Shown piece after piece: positions 9,258 to 19,231 of a stretch of DNA of 64,000 nt. The stretch covers positions 62,001 to 126,000 of the forward strand of contig NZ_BBYF01000004.1 in assembly GCF_001894745.1 (NCBI RefSeq), given 5' to 3'. The notes below the pieces were generated by a model. That model did not search any database. It was given only the letters and a program-made list of their open reading frames with translations, and was not told the origin of the DNA. The position numbers and the translations under genes are program-made. Positions within the stretch are counted from its first letter, which is position 1. Every line of letters begins with the position of its first letter. The stretch is from Paenibacillus sp. NAIST15-1. GTDB lineage: Bacteria > Bacillota > Bacilli > Paenibacillales > Paenibacillaceae.

Positions 9258-10676
9258 TTAAGCTAATTTGATCCCAACGTTGGCTTCAATCCAGAGCGCC
9301 TTCTGTGCCAATGCTTGTTCTGCCCGCCCAATGGCGGCCTCCACCTGCACCGTTGCTGTTCCGCCGTATACGTTGCGTGCATTGACAACCTGCTCAGGTT
9401 GAAGGACAGCATAGATACGATCATCGAACAGCTCAGAGAACTGCTTAAACTCATCCAGGGTCAGATCAAGCAGGTATTTGTTCTGTTCAATACAGTACAG
9501 CACCGTCTTGCCGATAACTTCATGTGCCTGACGGAATGGCAATCCTTTGCCAACAAGGAAATCTGCAATGTCAGTTGCATTGGAGAAGTCCTGACGCACC
9601 GCCTCCCGCATGCGGCTGCGATTCACCTTCATCGTAGCGATCATCGGTGCAAATAGGCGCAGTGCCCCGTCCAGCGTATGCACAGTGTCGAACATGCCTT
9701 CCTTGTCTTCCTGCATATCCTTGTTATAGGCTAGCGGCAGTGCCTTGAGTACCGTCAGCATGCCCATGAGATTGCCGTAAACCCGCCCTGTCTTTCCGCG
9801 AACTAGTTCCGCCACATCCGGGTTTTTCTTCTGCGGCATAATGCTTGAACCCGTGCAGAACGCATCGTCCAGCTCCACGAATTGAAATTCGGTGCTCGAC
9901 CAGAGCACAAGCTCCTCACACAAGCGGGATAAGTGCATCATAATCAGGGAAGCGTTCGACAGGAATTCCACGATGAAATCCCGATCGCTCACTGCATCAA
10001 GACTGTTCTCATATACGCGGTTGAAGCCAAGCTGCTTCGCGGTGTAGTGACGATCAATCGCAAATGTCGTCCCCGCGAGCGCACCCGCTCCAAGTGGAAG
10101 CATATCAATGCGCTTATAGCTGTCCGTCAAACGCTCGATATCGCGCTCGAACATTGCAACATACGCCATCAAGTGATGGGCGAATAGAATCGGCTGCGCA
10201 CGCTGCAAATGCGTATAGCCAGGCACGATTGCCTCTACGTTCTCCTTCGCCTGCGCAATAAGTGCTTCCTGCAGCTGCACAAGCAGCTCAACAAAGGTGA
10301 TCACACGCTTGCGCAAGTACAAGTGCATATCGGTCGCCACTTGGTCGTTGCGGCTGCGTCCAGTATGCAGCTTGCCGCCCACCGGGCCAACAAGCTCAAT
10401 GAGCGCTTTTTCAATATTCATGTGAATGTCCTCATCGGATACGGAGTAATCCAGCTCCCCACGGCGGATCATACTCGCGACCTGATGAAGTCCATCCGTT
10501 ATCTGATCTACATCCCCCTGCGGCAATATACCGCAAGCCCCCAGCATCGCCACGTGAGCAAGGCTGCCCTGTATATCCTCTTCTGCCATTGCTTTATCGA
10601 AAGTAATCGAAGCTGTATATTGTTCAACGAGTTGATCCGTCTGTTTCGTAAACCGACCGCCCCATAGTTTGCTCAC
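9258..10676 (-). CDS. argH: Argininosuccinate lyase
   Basis: Last step of arginine synthesis: splits argininosuccinate into arginine and fumarate. 472 residues, close to the usual 460. GTG start at 10676 after AGGGGAG. The fumarase/aspartase-superfamily signature [12 protein letters not shown] is at 276-287 (catalytic Ser within it), TGRSRNDQ at 105-112 and YTHLQRAQP near 154-162. Last gene of the argCJBDFGH run, 20 bp after argG. Confidence 0.97.
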   Translation of the reverse strand: MSKLWGGRFTKQTDQLVEQYTASITFDKAMAEEDIQGSLAHVAMLGACGILPQGDVDQITDGLHQVASMIRRGELDYSVSDEDIHMNIEKALIELVGPVGGKLHTGRSRNDQVATDMHLYLRKRVITFVELLVQLQEALIAQAKENVEAIVPGYTHLQRAQPILFAHHLMAYVAMFERDIERLTDSYKRIDMLPLGAGALAGTTFAIDRHYTAKQLGFNRVYENSLDAVSDRDFIVEFLSNASLIMMHLSRLCEELVLWSSTEFQFVELDDAFCTGSSIMPQKKNPDVAELVRGKTGRVYGNLMGMLTVLKALPLAYNKDMQEDKEGMFDTVHTLDGALRLFAPMIATMKVNRSRMREAVRQDFSNATDIADFLVGKGLPFRQAHEVIGKTVLYCIEQNKYLLDLTLDEFKQFSELFDDRIYAVLQPEQVVNARNVYGGTATVQVEAAIGRAEQALAQKALWIEANVGIKLA

Positions 10677-10696
10677 GATGCTCTCCCCTTCCTGTG

Positions 10697-11962
10697 TTAC
10701 ACGCCCGCTTCTTGCAAGGAAGCCCCATGAACCTTCGTACCATGCACGCCGGCAGCGACTTTAAGACGCAAGGCGTTCAAATGAATAAAGCCTGTTGCAT
10801 CATTTTGATCGTATGCCTGAGATGGGTCTGCCTCCATCGTTGCGATATCTGGATTGTATAGACTCACCGGACTTTGTACGCCAGCGCCCATCACATTGCC
10901 CTTGTACAGCTTAAGCCGCACGCTGCCCGTTACATGCTTCTGGCTTTCGTTAACGAGTGCTTGAATCGCAAGCCGCTCCGGTGCGAACCAGAACCCGTTG
11001 TATACTGCAGCACTGTACTTCGGAATAAGCGAGTCACGGATATGCATTACTTCGCGATCCATCGTCAACGATTCCATGATGCGGTGTGCCGTAAATAGAA
11101 TCGTACCGCCCGGTGTCTCATAGACGCCGCGGCTCTTCATGCCAACGAAGCGGTTCTCTACCATATCAACACGACCAATGCCGTGCTTGCCGCCAAGCTC
11201 ATTCAGTGTCTCCATTACCTGCAGAGGGGAGAGCGCCTCTCCGTTAACCGCAGTGCAATTGCCTTGCTCGAATGTTAATTCGATGAGTTCAGACTCATTC
11301 GGCGCATCCTCTGGAGAGACACTCAGTACGTACATGCCTTTATTCGCATCTGCTGTTGCGTCAAACCAAGGATCCTCCAGCATGCCGCTCTCGAAGCTAA
11401 TGTGGAGCAGATTGCGATCCATCGAGTATGGTTTGGCCGCAGAAGCCTGCACCGGAATACCATGCTTCTCTGCATAGGCGATCATCTCAGCGCGTCCTGG
11501 AAAGTCAGCGCGGAATTGCTCCGAGCGCCAAGGCGCAATGACTTGAATGTCCGGTGCCAGCGCCGCTGCCGTCAGTTCAAAGCGGACTTGGTCATTCCCT
11601 TTGCCAGTTGCACCATGAGCAATCGCCGTTGCGCCTTCCATACGAGCAATCTCAATCATCCGCTTCGCAATGAGCGGACGCGCAATGCTTGTGCCGAGCA
11701 GATATTGCCCTTCATACAGCGCACCTGCCTGGAACATTGGGAAGATGAAGTCCTGCGCAAACTCTGCACGCAAATCGTCGATGTAGACTTTGGATGCACC
11801 TGTTGCGATTGCCTTTTCTTCAAGGCCCTCTAGTTCTTCCTTCTGCCCAATGTCCGCGGTAAACGTAATAATCTCTGCGTCATAGGTTTCCTTTAGCCAT
11901 GTTAGAATGACGGATGTATCTAAGCCGCCTGAATAGGCCAGCACAATTTTGTTCTTTGCCAC
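10697..11962 (-). CDS. argG: Argininosuccinate synthase
   Basis: Joins citrulline and aspartate using ATP. The start is GTG at 11962 (GGGGGAG five bases upstream), giving 421 residues; the protein then opens with the family's [14 protein letters not shown], the PP-loop ATP site at 9-16. [26 protein letters not shown] and the C-terminal oligomerisation helix are all present. It lies 40 bp after argF and 20 bp before argH, in one transcription unit. Confidence 0.97.
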   Translation of the reverse strand: MAKNKIVLAYSGGLDTSVILTWLKETYDAEIITFTADIGQKEELEGLEEKAIATGASKVYIDDLRAEFAQDFIFPMFQAGALYEGQYLLGTSIARPLIAKRMIEIARMEGATAIAHGATGKGNDQVRFELTAAALAPDIQVIAPWRSEQFRADFPGRAEMIAYAEKHGIPVQASAAKPYSMDRNLLHISFESGMLEDPWFDATADANKGMYVLSVSPEDAPNESELIELTFEQGNCTAVNGEALSPLQVMETLNELGGKHGIGRVDMVENRFVGMKSRGVYETPGGTILFTAHRIMESLTMDREVMHIRDSLIPKYSAAVYNGFWFAPERLAIQALVNESQKHVTGSVRLKLYKGNVMGAGVQSPVSLYNPDIATMEADPSQAYDQNDATGFIHLNALRLKVAAGVHGTKVHGASLQEAGV

Positions 11963-12002
11963 GATGACTCCCCCGTTCAATATGCTTCAGATGCTGTAGA
12001 GG

Positions 12003-12956
12003 TTACGCTCCCATCAAGGAAGCCATAATCGCCTTCTGCGCATGCAGACGATTCTCCGCTTGATCGAAAATAAAAGAGTGGCCTCCATCAATAACACCTT
12101 CACTGACTTCTTCACCACGATGTGCAGGCAAGCAGTGCAGGAATATATAATCAGGCTTCGCATACCGAGCTAATTCTTCATTCACTTGGAAGTTACGGAA
12201 TGCTTGCTCACGCTTCAACTGCTCCGCCTCGAACCCCATGCTTGCCCATACGTCTGTATAGACCACATCGGCGTTCGCGATTGCTTCCTTCGGATCACTC
12301 GTAATGAGCACTTGAGATCCTGACTGCTGCGCCTGCTCGCGGCTTTGCTTCACAATGCCTTCATCCGGCATATATCCTTCGGGCGATGCGACAGCGACAT
12401 GCATCCCCAGCTTGCTTGCTCCCATCAGCAGTGAATTCGCCATATTATTGCCGTCCCCGATATAGGCCAGCTTCAAGCCTTGCAGCGTTCCTTTTTTCTC
12501 ATATATCGTCTGGAAATCGGCCAGCGCTTGGCATGGATGATTCATATCCGTCAATCCATTAATAACCGGTATGGTAGCGCCGCGCGCCAAATCTATGACC
12601 GTGCGATGGGCAAACGTTCGGATCATAATGCCATCCACGTAGCGAGACAGCACCTGGGCAGTATCCCATATTGGCTCCCCGCGGCCAATTTGCAGATCAT
12701 TTTTACTCAAAAACAATGCCTGGCCGCCGAGCTGGTACATCCCTACTTCGAACGATACACGCGTGCGGGTGGATGACTTCTCGAAGATCATGCCGAGTGT
12801 CTTCCCCTTCAGCGGCTGATACACCTCGCCTGCCTTCTGCTTCCGCTTCAGCTCAATCGCGAGATCGATCAAGTATTGCAATTCTTCCATTGTATAGTCA
12901 GCGAGCGCAATAAAATCGCGTCCGCGCAAATCAATTGTAGATGCTGTTGTTGCCAT
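12003..12956 (-). CDS. argF: Ornithine carbamoyltransferase
   Basis: Makes citrulline from ornithine and carbamoyl phosphate. The ATG at 12956 with GGAGGTGG upstream is chosen over a longer reading; it gives 317 residues. The carbamoyl-phosphate motif SSTRTRVSFE is at 61-70; the ornithine-side motifs HPCQALADF and HCLPAHRG follow in the expected order. Note that carA/carB, which accompany argF in Bacillus subtilis, are absent here. Confidence 0.97.
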   Translation of the reverse strand: MATTASTIDLRGRDFIALADYTMEELQYLIDLAIELKRKQKAGEVYQPLKGKTLGMIFEKSSTRTRVSFEVGMYQLGGQALFLSKNDLQIGRGEPIWDTAQVLSRYVDGIMIRTFAHRTVIDLARGATIPVINGLTDMNHPCQALADFQTIYEKKGTLQGLKLAYIGDGNNMANSLLMGASKLGMHVAVASPEGYMPDEGIVKQSREQAQQSGSQVLITSDPKEAIANADVVYTDVWASMGFEAEQLKREQAFRNFQVNEELARYAKPDYIFLHCLPAHRGEEVSEGVIDGGHSFIFDQAENRLHAQKAIMASLMGA

Positions 12957-13021
12957 CAAGGCCACCTCCGTATATAGTCGCTGTCTTCCCATCCGATCTG
13001 TGCACACGCTCCGATTGCCAT

Positions 13022-14233
13022 CTATGCCGTAGCAACAACCTCTGAACGCTTCACTAATACATCGTGGATAATTGCCACAGCCTCTTCGATTTCTTCGTCA
13101 GTTACGAACAGATTCGGAAGCAAACGAATCACATTCGGACCAGCGCTAATGAATAGCAAGCCTGCCTGCTGTGCCTCCTTAATCACATCCGCCACAGGTT
13201 CCGCGCACTCGATACCAACAAGAAGCCCGAGACCTCGTATATCCTTCACTAGCGGTACATCGCTCAACTTCACCCGCAGCGCGTTAAGCAAGGTCGTCCC
13301 CTTCTCCGCCGCCCGCTGCGCAGCCTTCTCTTCCAGCATCGTCTCCAATGTGCCTACTACAGCTGACATCGCGAGCGGGTTGCCGCCGAAGGTCGAGCCA
13401 TGTGTGCCCGGACTGAACGCTGCCCGCAGATATTCCTGCGCTAGCATAGCTCCTACTGGGAAGCCGCTCCCGAGCCCCTTGGCCACGGTAAAGACATCAG
13501 GCTGAAGGCCGTAATGCTCATGTGCGAACAATGCTCCTGTACGCCCCATTCCCGTTTGTACTTCATCCACGATGAGAAGAAGCCCGTGCTCCTTGCACAA
13601 TGCAGCTACTTCTTGAGCGAATGATGCCTTGATCGGGAAGACACCACCTTCTGCCTGCACGATTTCAAGCATAATCGCTGCGGTATTGTCCGTTATCGCA
13701 GCTTTCAGCGCTTCACTATCGTTAAACGGTACATAACGGAATCCTGCTGGCAGCGGAGCGAATCCATCCTTCACCTTGTCTTGACCAGTTGCTGTCAGCG
13801 TCGCCAAAGTGCGGCCATGGAAGGATTGATGAAACGTAATAATTTCCGACCGCCCTGTCTTAGCAACTGCTGTATGATAGCGTCGCGCCAGCTTAATAGC
13901 TGCCTCGTTCGCTTCCGCTCCACTATTGCAGAAGAATACAGCATCTGCACATGTATTCGCGGTCAGCAGTTCCGCCGCTTGCTCCTGCTGTGGGATATGG
14001 AAGAGATTCGAAGCGTGCCATAACGTATTTAGCTGTTCTTGTACACGCGCCTTGACCCTCTCCGGCACATGTCCCAAGTTCGTTACGGCTATGCCGCTCA
14101 TGAAATCCAAGTAGCATTTCCCCTCATTGTCCCATACGCGGCTCCCTTGCCCCTTGACCAGTGCAATTGGATAGCGGGCATACGTTGGGAACAAAGCGCT
14201 AGCTTCCTTCCCAGCATCTATATTCTTCGTCAT
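13022..14233 (-). CDS. argD: Acetylornithine aminotransferase
   Basis: PLP enzyme converting N-acetylglutamate semialdehyde to N-acetylornithine. ATG at 14233 with AAGGGGTGGAG upstream gives 403 residues (family about 385-405). The PLP-binding Lys is K252 in FTVAKGLGSGFP; NSGAEANE (103-110) and DEVQTGMGRTG (223-233) are the cofactor motifs of class III aminotransferases. Separated by about 65 bp from argF and 110 bp from argB, same strand. Confidence 0.96.
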   Translation of the reverse strand: MTKNIDAGKEASALFPTYARYPIALVKGQGSRVWDNEGKCYLDFMSGIAVTNLGHVPERVKARVQEQLNTLWHASNLFHIPQQEQAAELLTANTCADAVFFCNSGAEANEAAIKLARRYHTAVAKTGRSEIITFHQSFHGRTLATLTATGQDKVKDGFAPLPAGFRYVPFNDSEALKAAITDNTAAIMLEIVQAEGGVFPIKASFAQEVAALCKEHGLLLIVDEVQTGMGRTGALFAHEHYGLQPDVFTVAKGLGSGFPVGAMLAQEYLRAAFSPGTHGSTFGGNPLAMSAVVGTLETMLEEKAAQRAAEKGTTLLNALRVKLSDVPLVKDIRGLGLLVGIECAEPVADVIKEAQQAGLLFISAGPNVIRLLPNLFVTDEEIEEAVAIIHDVLVKRSEVVATA

Positions 14234-14343
14234 CGTCTCCACCCCTTCGTTCAGTCTGTTACTCTGTTCACAGCCTCTCAGCTGCTGCATTCTTCCATCT
14301 AAAAGATCCAACCTTCAATTTATTCCATGTCTTAATAGGTCAT

Positions 14344-15180
14344 CTATGACCTAACAATTCGAGTTCCGATCGCTTCCCCGGCCATCAATCGGCGCAGCAC
14401 ATCAGGTTCAGATCCGTCAGCAATAACAACCTCCTGCACGCCGCCCTCCAGACATTTCATTGCAGCCTGCACCTTCGGGATCATCCCTCCGTAAATATCG
14501 CCACTCTCGATCATCGCCTCAACTTCCTCAGTCGTCACAACGGGAAGTACAACTTTCTCTTCTGGGCCGTTCCTCATAATGCCGGGTACATCCGTTATCA
14601 CAATAAGCTGCTCCGATCCGAGATAAGCCGCTACAGCACCTGCTGCAGTATCAGCATTGATGTTATAGCGTTGGCCTGCACGATCCAGACCAACTGGCGC
14701 AATGACTGGCATGTGATTCAAGTCGACTAATCCAGCTAGCAAGGATGCATTGACATGGGTCACATCTCCGACAAAGCCTACTTGTGCCGCGTTAGGTACC
14801 GGCTCCGCCTGAATGAGTCCACCATCTGTTCCCGACAGCCCAATCGCCTTAGCCCCTACTTGTGTGAGGCGCCGTACGATTTGCTTGTTAATCTGTCCGG
14901 CAAGGATCATTTCGACGACGTCAAGCACGGCTTCATCGGTCTTACGAAGCCCGCCGATGAATTCGGACTTGATGCCGAGCTTATCCAGCATGCCTGATAT
15001 CGCAGGTCCACCCCCATGGACGATTACAGGAACTATACCGTCCTCCTGAAGCTGATGAAGCTGTTCATAGAACGAATTCGGCAATGCTGCCAAGGTGCTT
15101 CCTCCGCACTTCATGACGAACAGCTTTACAGCTGTAGCCGCCGATGACTGCTCTATGCCCTGAGTTTCTGTCGTTGCCAT
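14344..15180 (-). CDS. argB: Acetylglutamate kinase
   Basis: Phosphorylates N-acetylglutamate. The amino acid kinase core shows KCGGST, the glycine-rich IVHGGGPAI, GLSGTDGG and ITDVPGIM. From the ATG at 15180 the protein has 278 residues with about 20 extra N-terminal residues compared with short family members; a ribosome binding site for this ATG is not strong, so an internal start just before KCGGS is possible. Lacks the long N-terminal helix region typical of hexameric arginine-inhibited kinases, as far as length shows. Confidence 0.94.
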   Translation of the reverse strand: MATTETQGIEQSSAATAVKLFVMKCGGSTLAALPNSFYEQLHQLQEDGIVPVIVHGGGPAISGMLDKLGIKSEFIGGLRKTDEAVLDVVEMILAGQINKQIVRRLTQVGAKAIGLSGTDGGLIQAEPVPNAAQVGFVGDVTHVNASLLAGLVDLNHMPVIAPVGLDRAGQRYNINADTAAGAVAAYLGSEQLIVITDVPGIMRNGPEEKVVLPVVTTEEVEAMIESGDIYGGMIPKVQAAMKCLEGGVQEVVIADGSEPDVLRRLMAGEAIGTRIVRS

Positions 15181-15389
15181 ACTCCGACGCCGCTCCTTCC
15201 CACTCTTGCTTTACACCGCTTAATGAAACTTTACACTTGCTTGCAGCTTATCTAGCCTCTCCGATGTCTCTCTCTGATTTCCTATCCCAATACTGTGCGC
15301 AAAAAGAAATCCGCTGCTCGTAGCGCTGCTGTTGCTATGTCACTGCAGTCCAGTTACTGCAACAGATCACGACCTCCATTTGCCTCGCT
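15181..15389 (-). other. argJ-argB spacer
   Basis: About 210 bp, unusually long for this cluster. No clear hairpin with T tract and no convincing promoter seen, so read-through from argJ is assumed. Confidence 0.35.
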
Positions 15390-16637
15390 CTATGTTCGGT
15401 ACGCCGCATTGATGCGCACGTAATCATAAGTTAAGTCACAACCCCATGCCTTGGATTCGCCAGCTCCCATATGTAAATCAACGTGGAAGATGACTGTATC
15501 TCCCTTCAAATAGGCAAGCGCCGCCTCTTCATCAAATGCAACCGGTGTTGACTGCTGAAGCACAGTGATTGGCCCCATATGAATATCCACCGTATCGGGA
15601 TTAACCGGCTGCCCCGCATAACCCACAGCTGCTATAACCCGCCCCCAGTTCGCATCTGCACCAAATACAGCTGATTTCACAAGACTTGATCCAACAATCG
15701 ACTTGGCAATCGCAGATGCCGCCTCATCTGATACAGCTCCAGTGACACGCACCTCAATCAGCTTCGTCGCTCCTTCTCCATCGCGAGCGATCGCTTTAGC
15801 AAGCTGTTCACACACATAGTGGAATGCTGCTGCGAACGCTTGCCATGCTTCATGCTGCTCATGGAGAGATTCATTGCCTGCCATGCCGCTCGCCAGTGCG
15901 ATAAGCATATCGTTCGTGCTCGTATCTCCATCCACCGTTATCATATTGAATGTCTTGTTCGTTGTGGAACGAAGCAAGCCTGCCAGTGCCTCTTGGCCGA
16001 TTGATGCATCGGTCGTTACGAATCCAAGCATCGTAGCCATGTTCGGATGAATCATTCCTGATCCCTTGGCACACCCCGCAACCGTAACTTGCTTGCCATC
16101 GACCATGACGACCGCACATGCTTCCTTCTTTACCAGATCCGTTGTCAAAATCGCTTGAGAGAACTGCTCCGCACCTTCCCCAAGTGCTGTCAATTTCTCA
16201 GGAAGCTCCACAATCCCTCTTTCCACGCAATCCATCTTTAGCGGCTCGCCGATGACGCCTGTGGATGCAACAGCCACGTAATGTGGTGCAATGCCAAGCT
16301 GCTCTGCAAATGCACTGCGCATACGGTAAGCATCCGCTTCCCCTTGCTTTCCTGTGCAGGCATTGGCATTTCCACTGTTCACAATAATGGCTTGCAGCTT
16401 GCCCTCTTCCTTCAAACTAGCACGCGTTACGGCAAGCGGCGCCGCTTGGAATACGTTCGTTGTGTACACAGCAGCTGCTGTAGCAGGCACATCGCATACG
16501 ATAGCTCCCAAATCATTACGTTCGGATTTCTTCAAGCCGCAATACAGCCCGCTGGCCAGAAATCCATGAGGTGTTGTAACTGATCCATCGATAATGTTAA
16601 ATAATTGCGTCTCTGTGCTCAGAGCTTGCGTTTGCAT
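15390..16637 (-). CDS. argJ: Bifunctional glutamate N-acetyltransferase / ornithine acetyltransferase
   Basis: Recycles the acetyl group from acetylornithine to glutamate and so makes the pathway cyclic. ATG at 16637 (AGAAGG nine bases upstream) gives 415 residues; a TTG three codons earlier is less likely. The self-cleavage site is visible as HPNMATMLGF, with the nucleophile at about Thr202 and cleavage between Ala201 and Thr202, producing the alpha and beta chains. Presence of argJ fits the absence of argA/argE from this cluster. About 210 bp separate it from argB. Confidence 0.96.
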   Translation of the reverse strand: MQTQALSTETQLFNIIDGSVTTPHGFLASGLYCGLKKSERNDLGAIVCDVPATAAAVYTTNVFQAAPLAVTRASLKEEGKLQAIIVNSGNANACTGKQGEADAYRMRSAFAEQLGIAPHYVAVASTGVIGEPLKMDCVERGIVELPEKLTALGEGAEQFSQAILTTDLVKKEACAVVMVDGKQVTVAGCAKGSGMIHPNMATMLGFVTTDASIGQEALAGLLRSTTNKTFNMITVDGDTSTNDMLIALASGMAGNESLHEQHEAWQAFAAAFHYVCEQLAKAIARDGEGATKLIEVRVTGAVSDEAASAIAKSIVGSSLVKSAVFGADANWGRVIAAVGYAGQPVNPDTVDIHMGPITVLQQSTPVAFDEEAALAYLKGDTVIFHVDLHMGAGESKAWGCDLTYDYVRINAAYRT

Positions 16638-16716
16638 CCCTATCAACCTTCTTCTTTATCAAAGTCGTACATCTTTTTCATTGGATAGCTTCATGCTATC
16701 CGTATTTATGTTCACG

Positions 16717-17778
16717 TTATGGGTACACTGGTGTGAGCATCAACCCCGTCGCCTCGCCCCATCCCATCATATGATTCAAATTCTGTATCGCTTGGCCTGC
16801 CGCGCCCTTGACGACATTGTCGATAACGGAAATAATCGTTACCCGCTTTGTTCTCCGATCTACGGCAAAACCGATATCACAAAAGTTCGATCCGAACACT
16901 TCCTTCGTTGCCGGCCACTGTCCTTGTGGACGAATGCGAACGAATCTCCGTCCTGCATAATACTCTTGATAGAGGGATATAAAGTCCTCTTCGATATATG
17001 TCCCTGCAAGCGTCGCATACATCGTGCACATAATGCCGCGAGTCATCGGCGCCAAGTGCGTGGTGAACGTCACCGTTACTGGCTGCTGTGCAACCTCGCT
17101 AAGAACCTGCTCGATTTCCGGGATATGCTGATGCTTGTTAACTTTGTAGGCCTTGAAGTTTTCATTAATCTCCGCATAATGAACGCCTAAGTTTACGCCT
17201 CGACCAGCTCCGGAAACGCCGGATTTCGCGTCAATAATGAGACTGTCAGGTTGAATCCATCCTGCTTGCAGTGCTGGAATGAGTCCGAGCAGCGTTGCCG
17301 TTGGGTAGCAGCCTGGATTGGAAATGAACTTACGCCCTTCTGCATATCCACGTTCTGGGTACAACTCACACAAGCCGTACTTGGCTTCCGCTAGCCACTC
17401 TTCCGGTGGAGCAGCGTGCTTATACCATGTCGTATATAGCTCGCCATCCTTGATGCGGAAGTCCCCGGACAAATCGATGACGGCAAGTCCTGCCTCCAGC
17501 AGCTTCGGCACCAACTGTCCGCTCACACCGGAAGGAGTTGCTGTAAACACAACGTCTGCCTTCCTTCGCATCTCTTCCACATCCACCCCGTCCAACGTAT
17601 CGCACATCACTTCATGCAAATGCGGGTAGCCTTCTGCAATGGGTGCTCCTGCGCTTGATGCTGAAATGACCGATGTGATTGTGACATTCGGATGATTCAA
17701 TAACAACCGGATAAGTTCGACACCGCCGTAGCCAGTAGAACCAACAATGGCTACTCGTACATGCTTCTCTAGATTCAT
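16717..17778 (-). CDS. argC: N-acetyl-gamma-glutamyl-phosphate reductase
   Basis: NADPH-dependent reductase, third step of arginine synthesis and first gene of the cluster. I prefer the ATG at 17778 (GGAGAG seven bases upstream) to the one five codons earlier; this gives 353 residues. The nucleotide-binding loop VGSTGYGGVELIRLL is near 12-26, and the catalytic Cys is C157 in SNPGCYPTATLLGL. The promoter and operator-like palindrome upstream indicate arginine-dependent control. Confidence 0.96.
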   Translation of the reverse strand: MNLEKHVRVAIVGSTGYGGVELIRLLLNHPNVTITSVISASSAGAPIAEGYPHLHEVMCDTLDGVDVEEMRRKADVVFTATPSGVSGQLVPKLLEAGLAVIDLSGDFRIKDGELYTTWYKHAAPPEEWLAEAKYGLCELYPERGYAEGRKFISNPGCYPTATLLGLIPALQAGWIQPDSLIIDAKSGVSGAGRGVNLGVHYAEINENFKAYKVNKHQHIPEIEQVLSEVAQQPVTVTFTTHLAPMTRGIMCTMYATLAGTYIEEDFISLYQEYYAGRRFVRIRPQGQWPATKEVFGSNFCDIGFAVDRRTKRVTIISVIDNVVKGAAGQAIQNLNHMMGWGEATGLMLTPVYP

Positions 17779-17905
17779 TTCCACTCTCTCCATTCCTCAC
17801 TGCTCTCGTATTAACTCTTGAAAGTATGCTTCGTTGTGATAGGTATAAACTTCGAGGTACTGCTGCTGCCCTAAAACGGCTGCCACGTATAGGAAAATGA
17901 TCCCT

Positions 17906-17918
17906 CATGAATAATATG
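17906..17918 (-). promoter_or_regulatory. ARG-box-like half-site at the argC transcription start
   Basis: CATGAATAATATG matches the first nine bases of the Bacillus ARG box (CATGAATAA) and lies just downstream of the -10 element. The second half of the box is poor. Candidate binding site for ArgR/AhrC. Confidence 0.45.
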
Positions 17919-17922
17919 TATC

Positions 17923-17951
17923 ATTATACGTCTGTATTTATATAAATACAA
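17923..17951 (-). promoter_or_regulatory. argC promoter overlapped by an 18-bp perfect palindrome
   Basis: Minus-strand -35 TTGTAT (17946-17951), 17-bp spacer, -10 TATAAT (17923-17928). The spacer and -35 are covered by TGTATTTATATAAATACA (17933-17950), a perfect palindrome, so a bound repressor would block polymerase. The promoter-to-argC distance is about 145 bp. Confidence 0.7.
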
Positions 17952-18102
17952 TGATTTTTCCATGAAATTTCATTTTCTTTACGAAAAAGATAAAAAGATA
18001 GATCATGAAACTAAGAGGAGATATCGGCCAGAACCCATGATACATAGGGATAGCGGAGATAAATAAGCGGATTTTACAATGAGGATAACTTGAACGCAAA
18101 TA
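17952..18102. other. Intergenic sequence upstream of the argC promoter
   Basis: AT-rich stretch between the argC promoter and the yitT terminator. Nothing gene-like is seen. Confidence 0.4.
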
Positions 18103-18162
18103 AAAAACGCAGCTCCCTCTACATACATGCGGGGCATGATATGCAGAGTAGAACTGCGTTTT
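18103..18162 (-). terminator. Long intrinsic terminator after yitT
   Basis: A hairpin of AAAACGCAG/CTGCGTTTT enclosing CTCT/AGAG, CATA/TATG and CATGC/GCATG pairs, followed on the minus strand by TTTTTTATTTG. Nearly symmetrical, so it could act in both directions. Confidence 0.8.
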
Positions 18163-18230
18163 ATGAATAAAATCGAACAGCTTATGCAACGAATGAATAT
18201 CTTGTAGACCTTATTAGGCATAAGTGTGAC

Positions 18231-18257
18231 TTGCTCTTCTTGCTCTTCTTGCTCTTT
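18231..18257. repeat. Three direct copies of TTGCTCTTC just after the yitT stop
   Basis: Copies at 18231-18239, 18240-18248 and 18249-18257 (last one ends in T). A short slippage-prone tract abutting the stop codon. Confidence 0.75.
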
Positions 18258-19175
18258 TTACGCTTGCACCTTAAATCCCTCGCCTAATACCTCATTCGTA
18301 TCACTAATAATGACAAATGCCTGCGGATCCACAGAGCGGACGATCGCCTTCAGCTTATATACTTCGCTCTGACCGACGACGACCATGAGAACGGTGCGTC
18401 CTTCGCCCGTGTAGCCGCCTTCGCCCTGCAGCTTCGTCAATCCCCGATCAAGATCATGCAGAATCGTATCCGTAATTTTATCGGCTTCATCACTAATAAT
18501 GAATGCAACCTTCGTATAACCCAAGCCTACCTGGACCACATCGATCGTCTTGCTCGTGACGAACAAAGCGATGAGTGCATACATGGCGTTTTCAAAGGAA
18601 AGCATGAATCCGGCAAGCAAAATGATAACCCCATCACAAATCGCGACAGACAGTGCAATATTGATTTTACCGAAAGTACTCAGCAACTGTGCGGTAATGG
18701 CATTGCCTCCGGTAGAGCCACGACCGCGGAATACGATACCTAGACCCAAGCCAATCCCTATTCCACCGAAAATAGCCGCAAGCAGCGGATTATCCGTAGC
18801 AGGCCCTAAATGTTGTGTGAGATAGATAAAGGTCGGCAAGGAAACGGAACCTACAAGTGTCCGAATCCCGAACTGCTTGCCTAGCAAGCATACCCCTAAA
18901 ATGAAGAGCGGTATATTGAATGCATACTGCGTAATTGCAGGGTTCCACCCAAATTGACTCTCCAGCAAGATGGATAGACCCGAAATGCCCCCTGATGCGA
19001 TCTTGTTCGGCAGCATTAATGTATTGAACGTAAGCGCCATAATAAAGGCTCCAAGGAAAAGCAGGGCGTAATCCATTACTGCCCGCATGGGATGATCATA
19101 TGGAAGCAGTAAGCCATTGTTGTTACGCCGAGGTTTCCTCGATTGAGAAATAGATGAATCCGATGTATGGGGCAT
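18258..19175 (-). CDS. YitT-family membrane protein (DUF161/DUF2179)
   Basis: ATG at 19175 preceded by AAGGAG; longer in-frame readings run into a repeat array and lack a site. The 305 residues contain five or six membrane segments in the first two thirds (for example YALLFLGAFIMALTFNTLMLP, AAIFGGIGIGLGLGIVF) and a C-terminal soluble DUF2179 domain of about 80 residues (FIISDEADKITDTI, GEGRTVLMVVVGQSEV). The family is abundant in spore formers; molecular function is unknown. Monocistronic, between a terminator and a repeat array. Confidence 0.85.
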   Translation of the reverse strand: MPHTSDSSISQSRKPRRNNNGLLLPYDHPMRAVMDYALLFLGAFIMALTFNTLMLPNKIASGGISGLSILLESQFGWNPAITQYAFNIPLFILGVCLLGKQFGIRTLVGSVSLPTFIYLTQHLGPATDNPLLAAIFGGIGIGLGLGIVFRGRGSTGGNAITAQLLSTFGKINIALSVAICDGVIILLAGFMLSFENAMYALIALFVTSKTIDVVQVGLGYTKVAFIISDEADKITDTILHDLDRGLTKLQGEGGYTGEGRTVLMVVVGQSEVYKLKAIVRSVDPQAFVIISDTNEVLGEGFKVQA

Positions 19176-19231
19176 AATGTCTCTCCTTCGTAATACACAG
19201 TATGGTATTGCAGCTATGGTAACGTGGTACT

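Noticed and set aside
17779-18257. T-box or arginine riboswitch upstream of argC
   Set aside because: No T-box sequence or anti-terminator pair was seen in the argC leader; control appears to be at the promoter.
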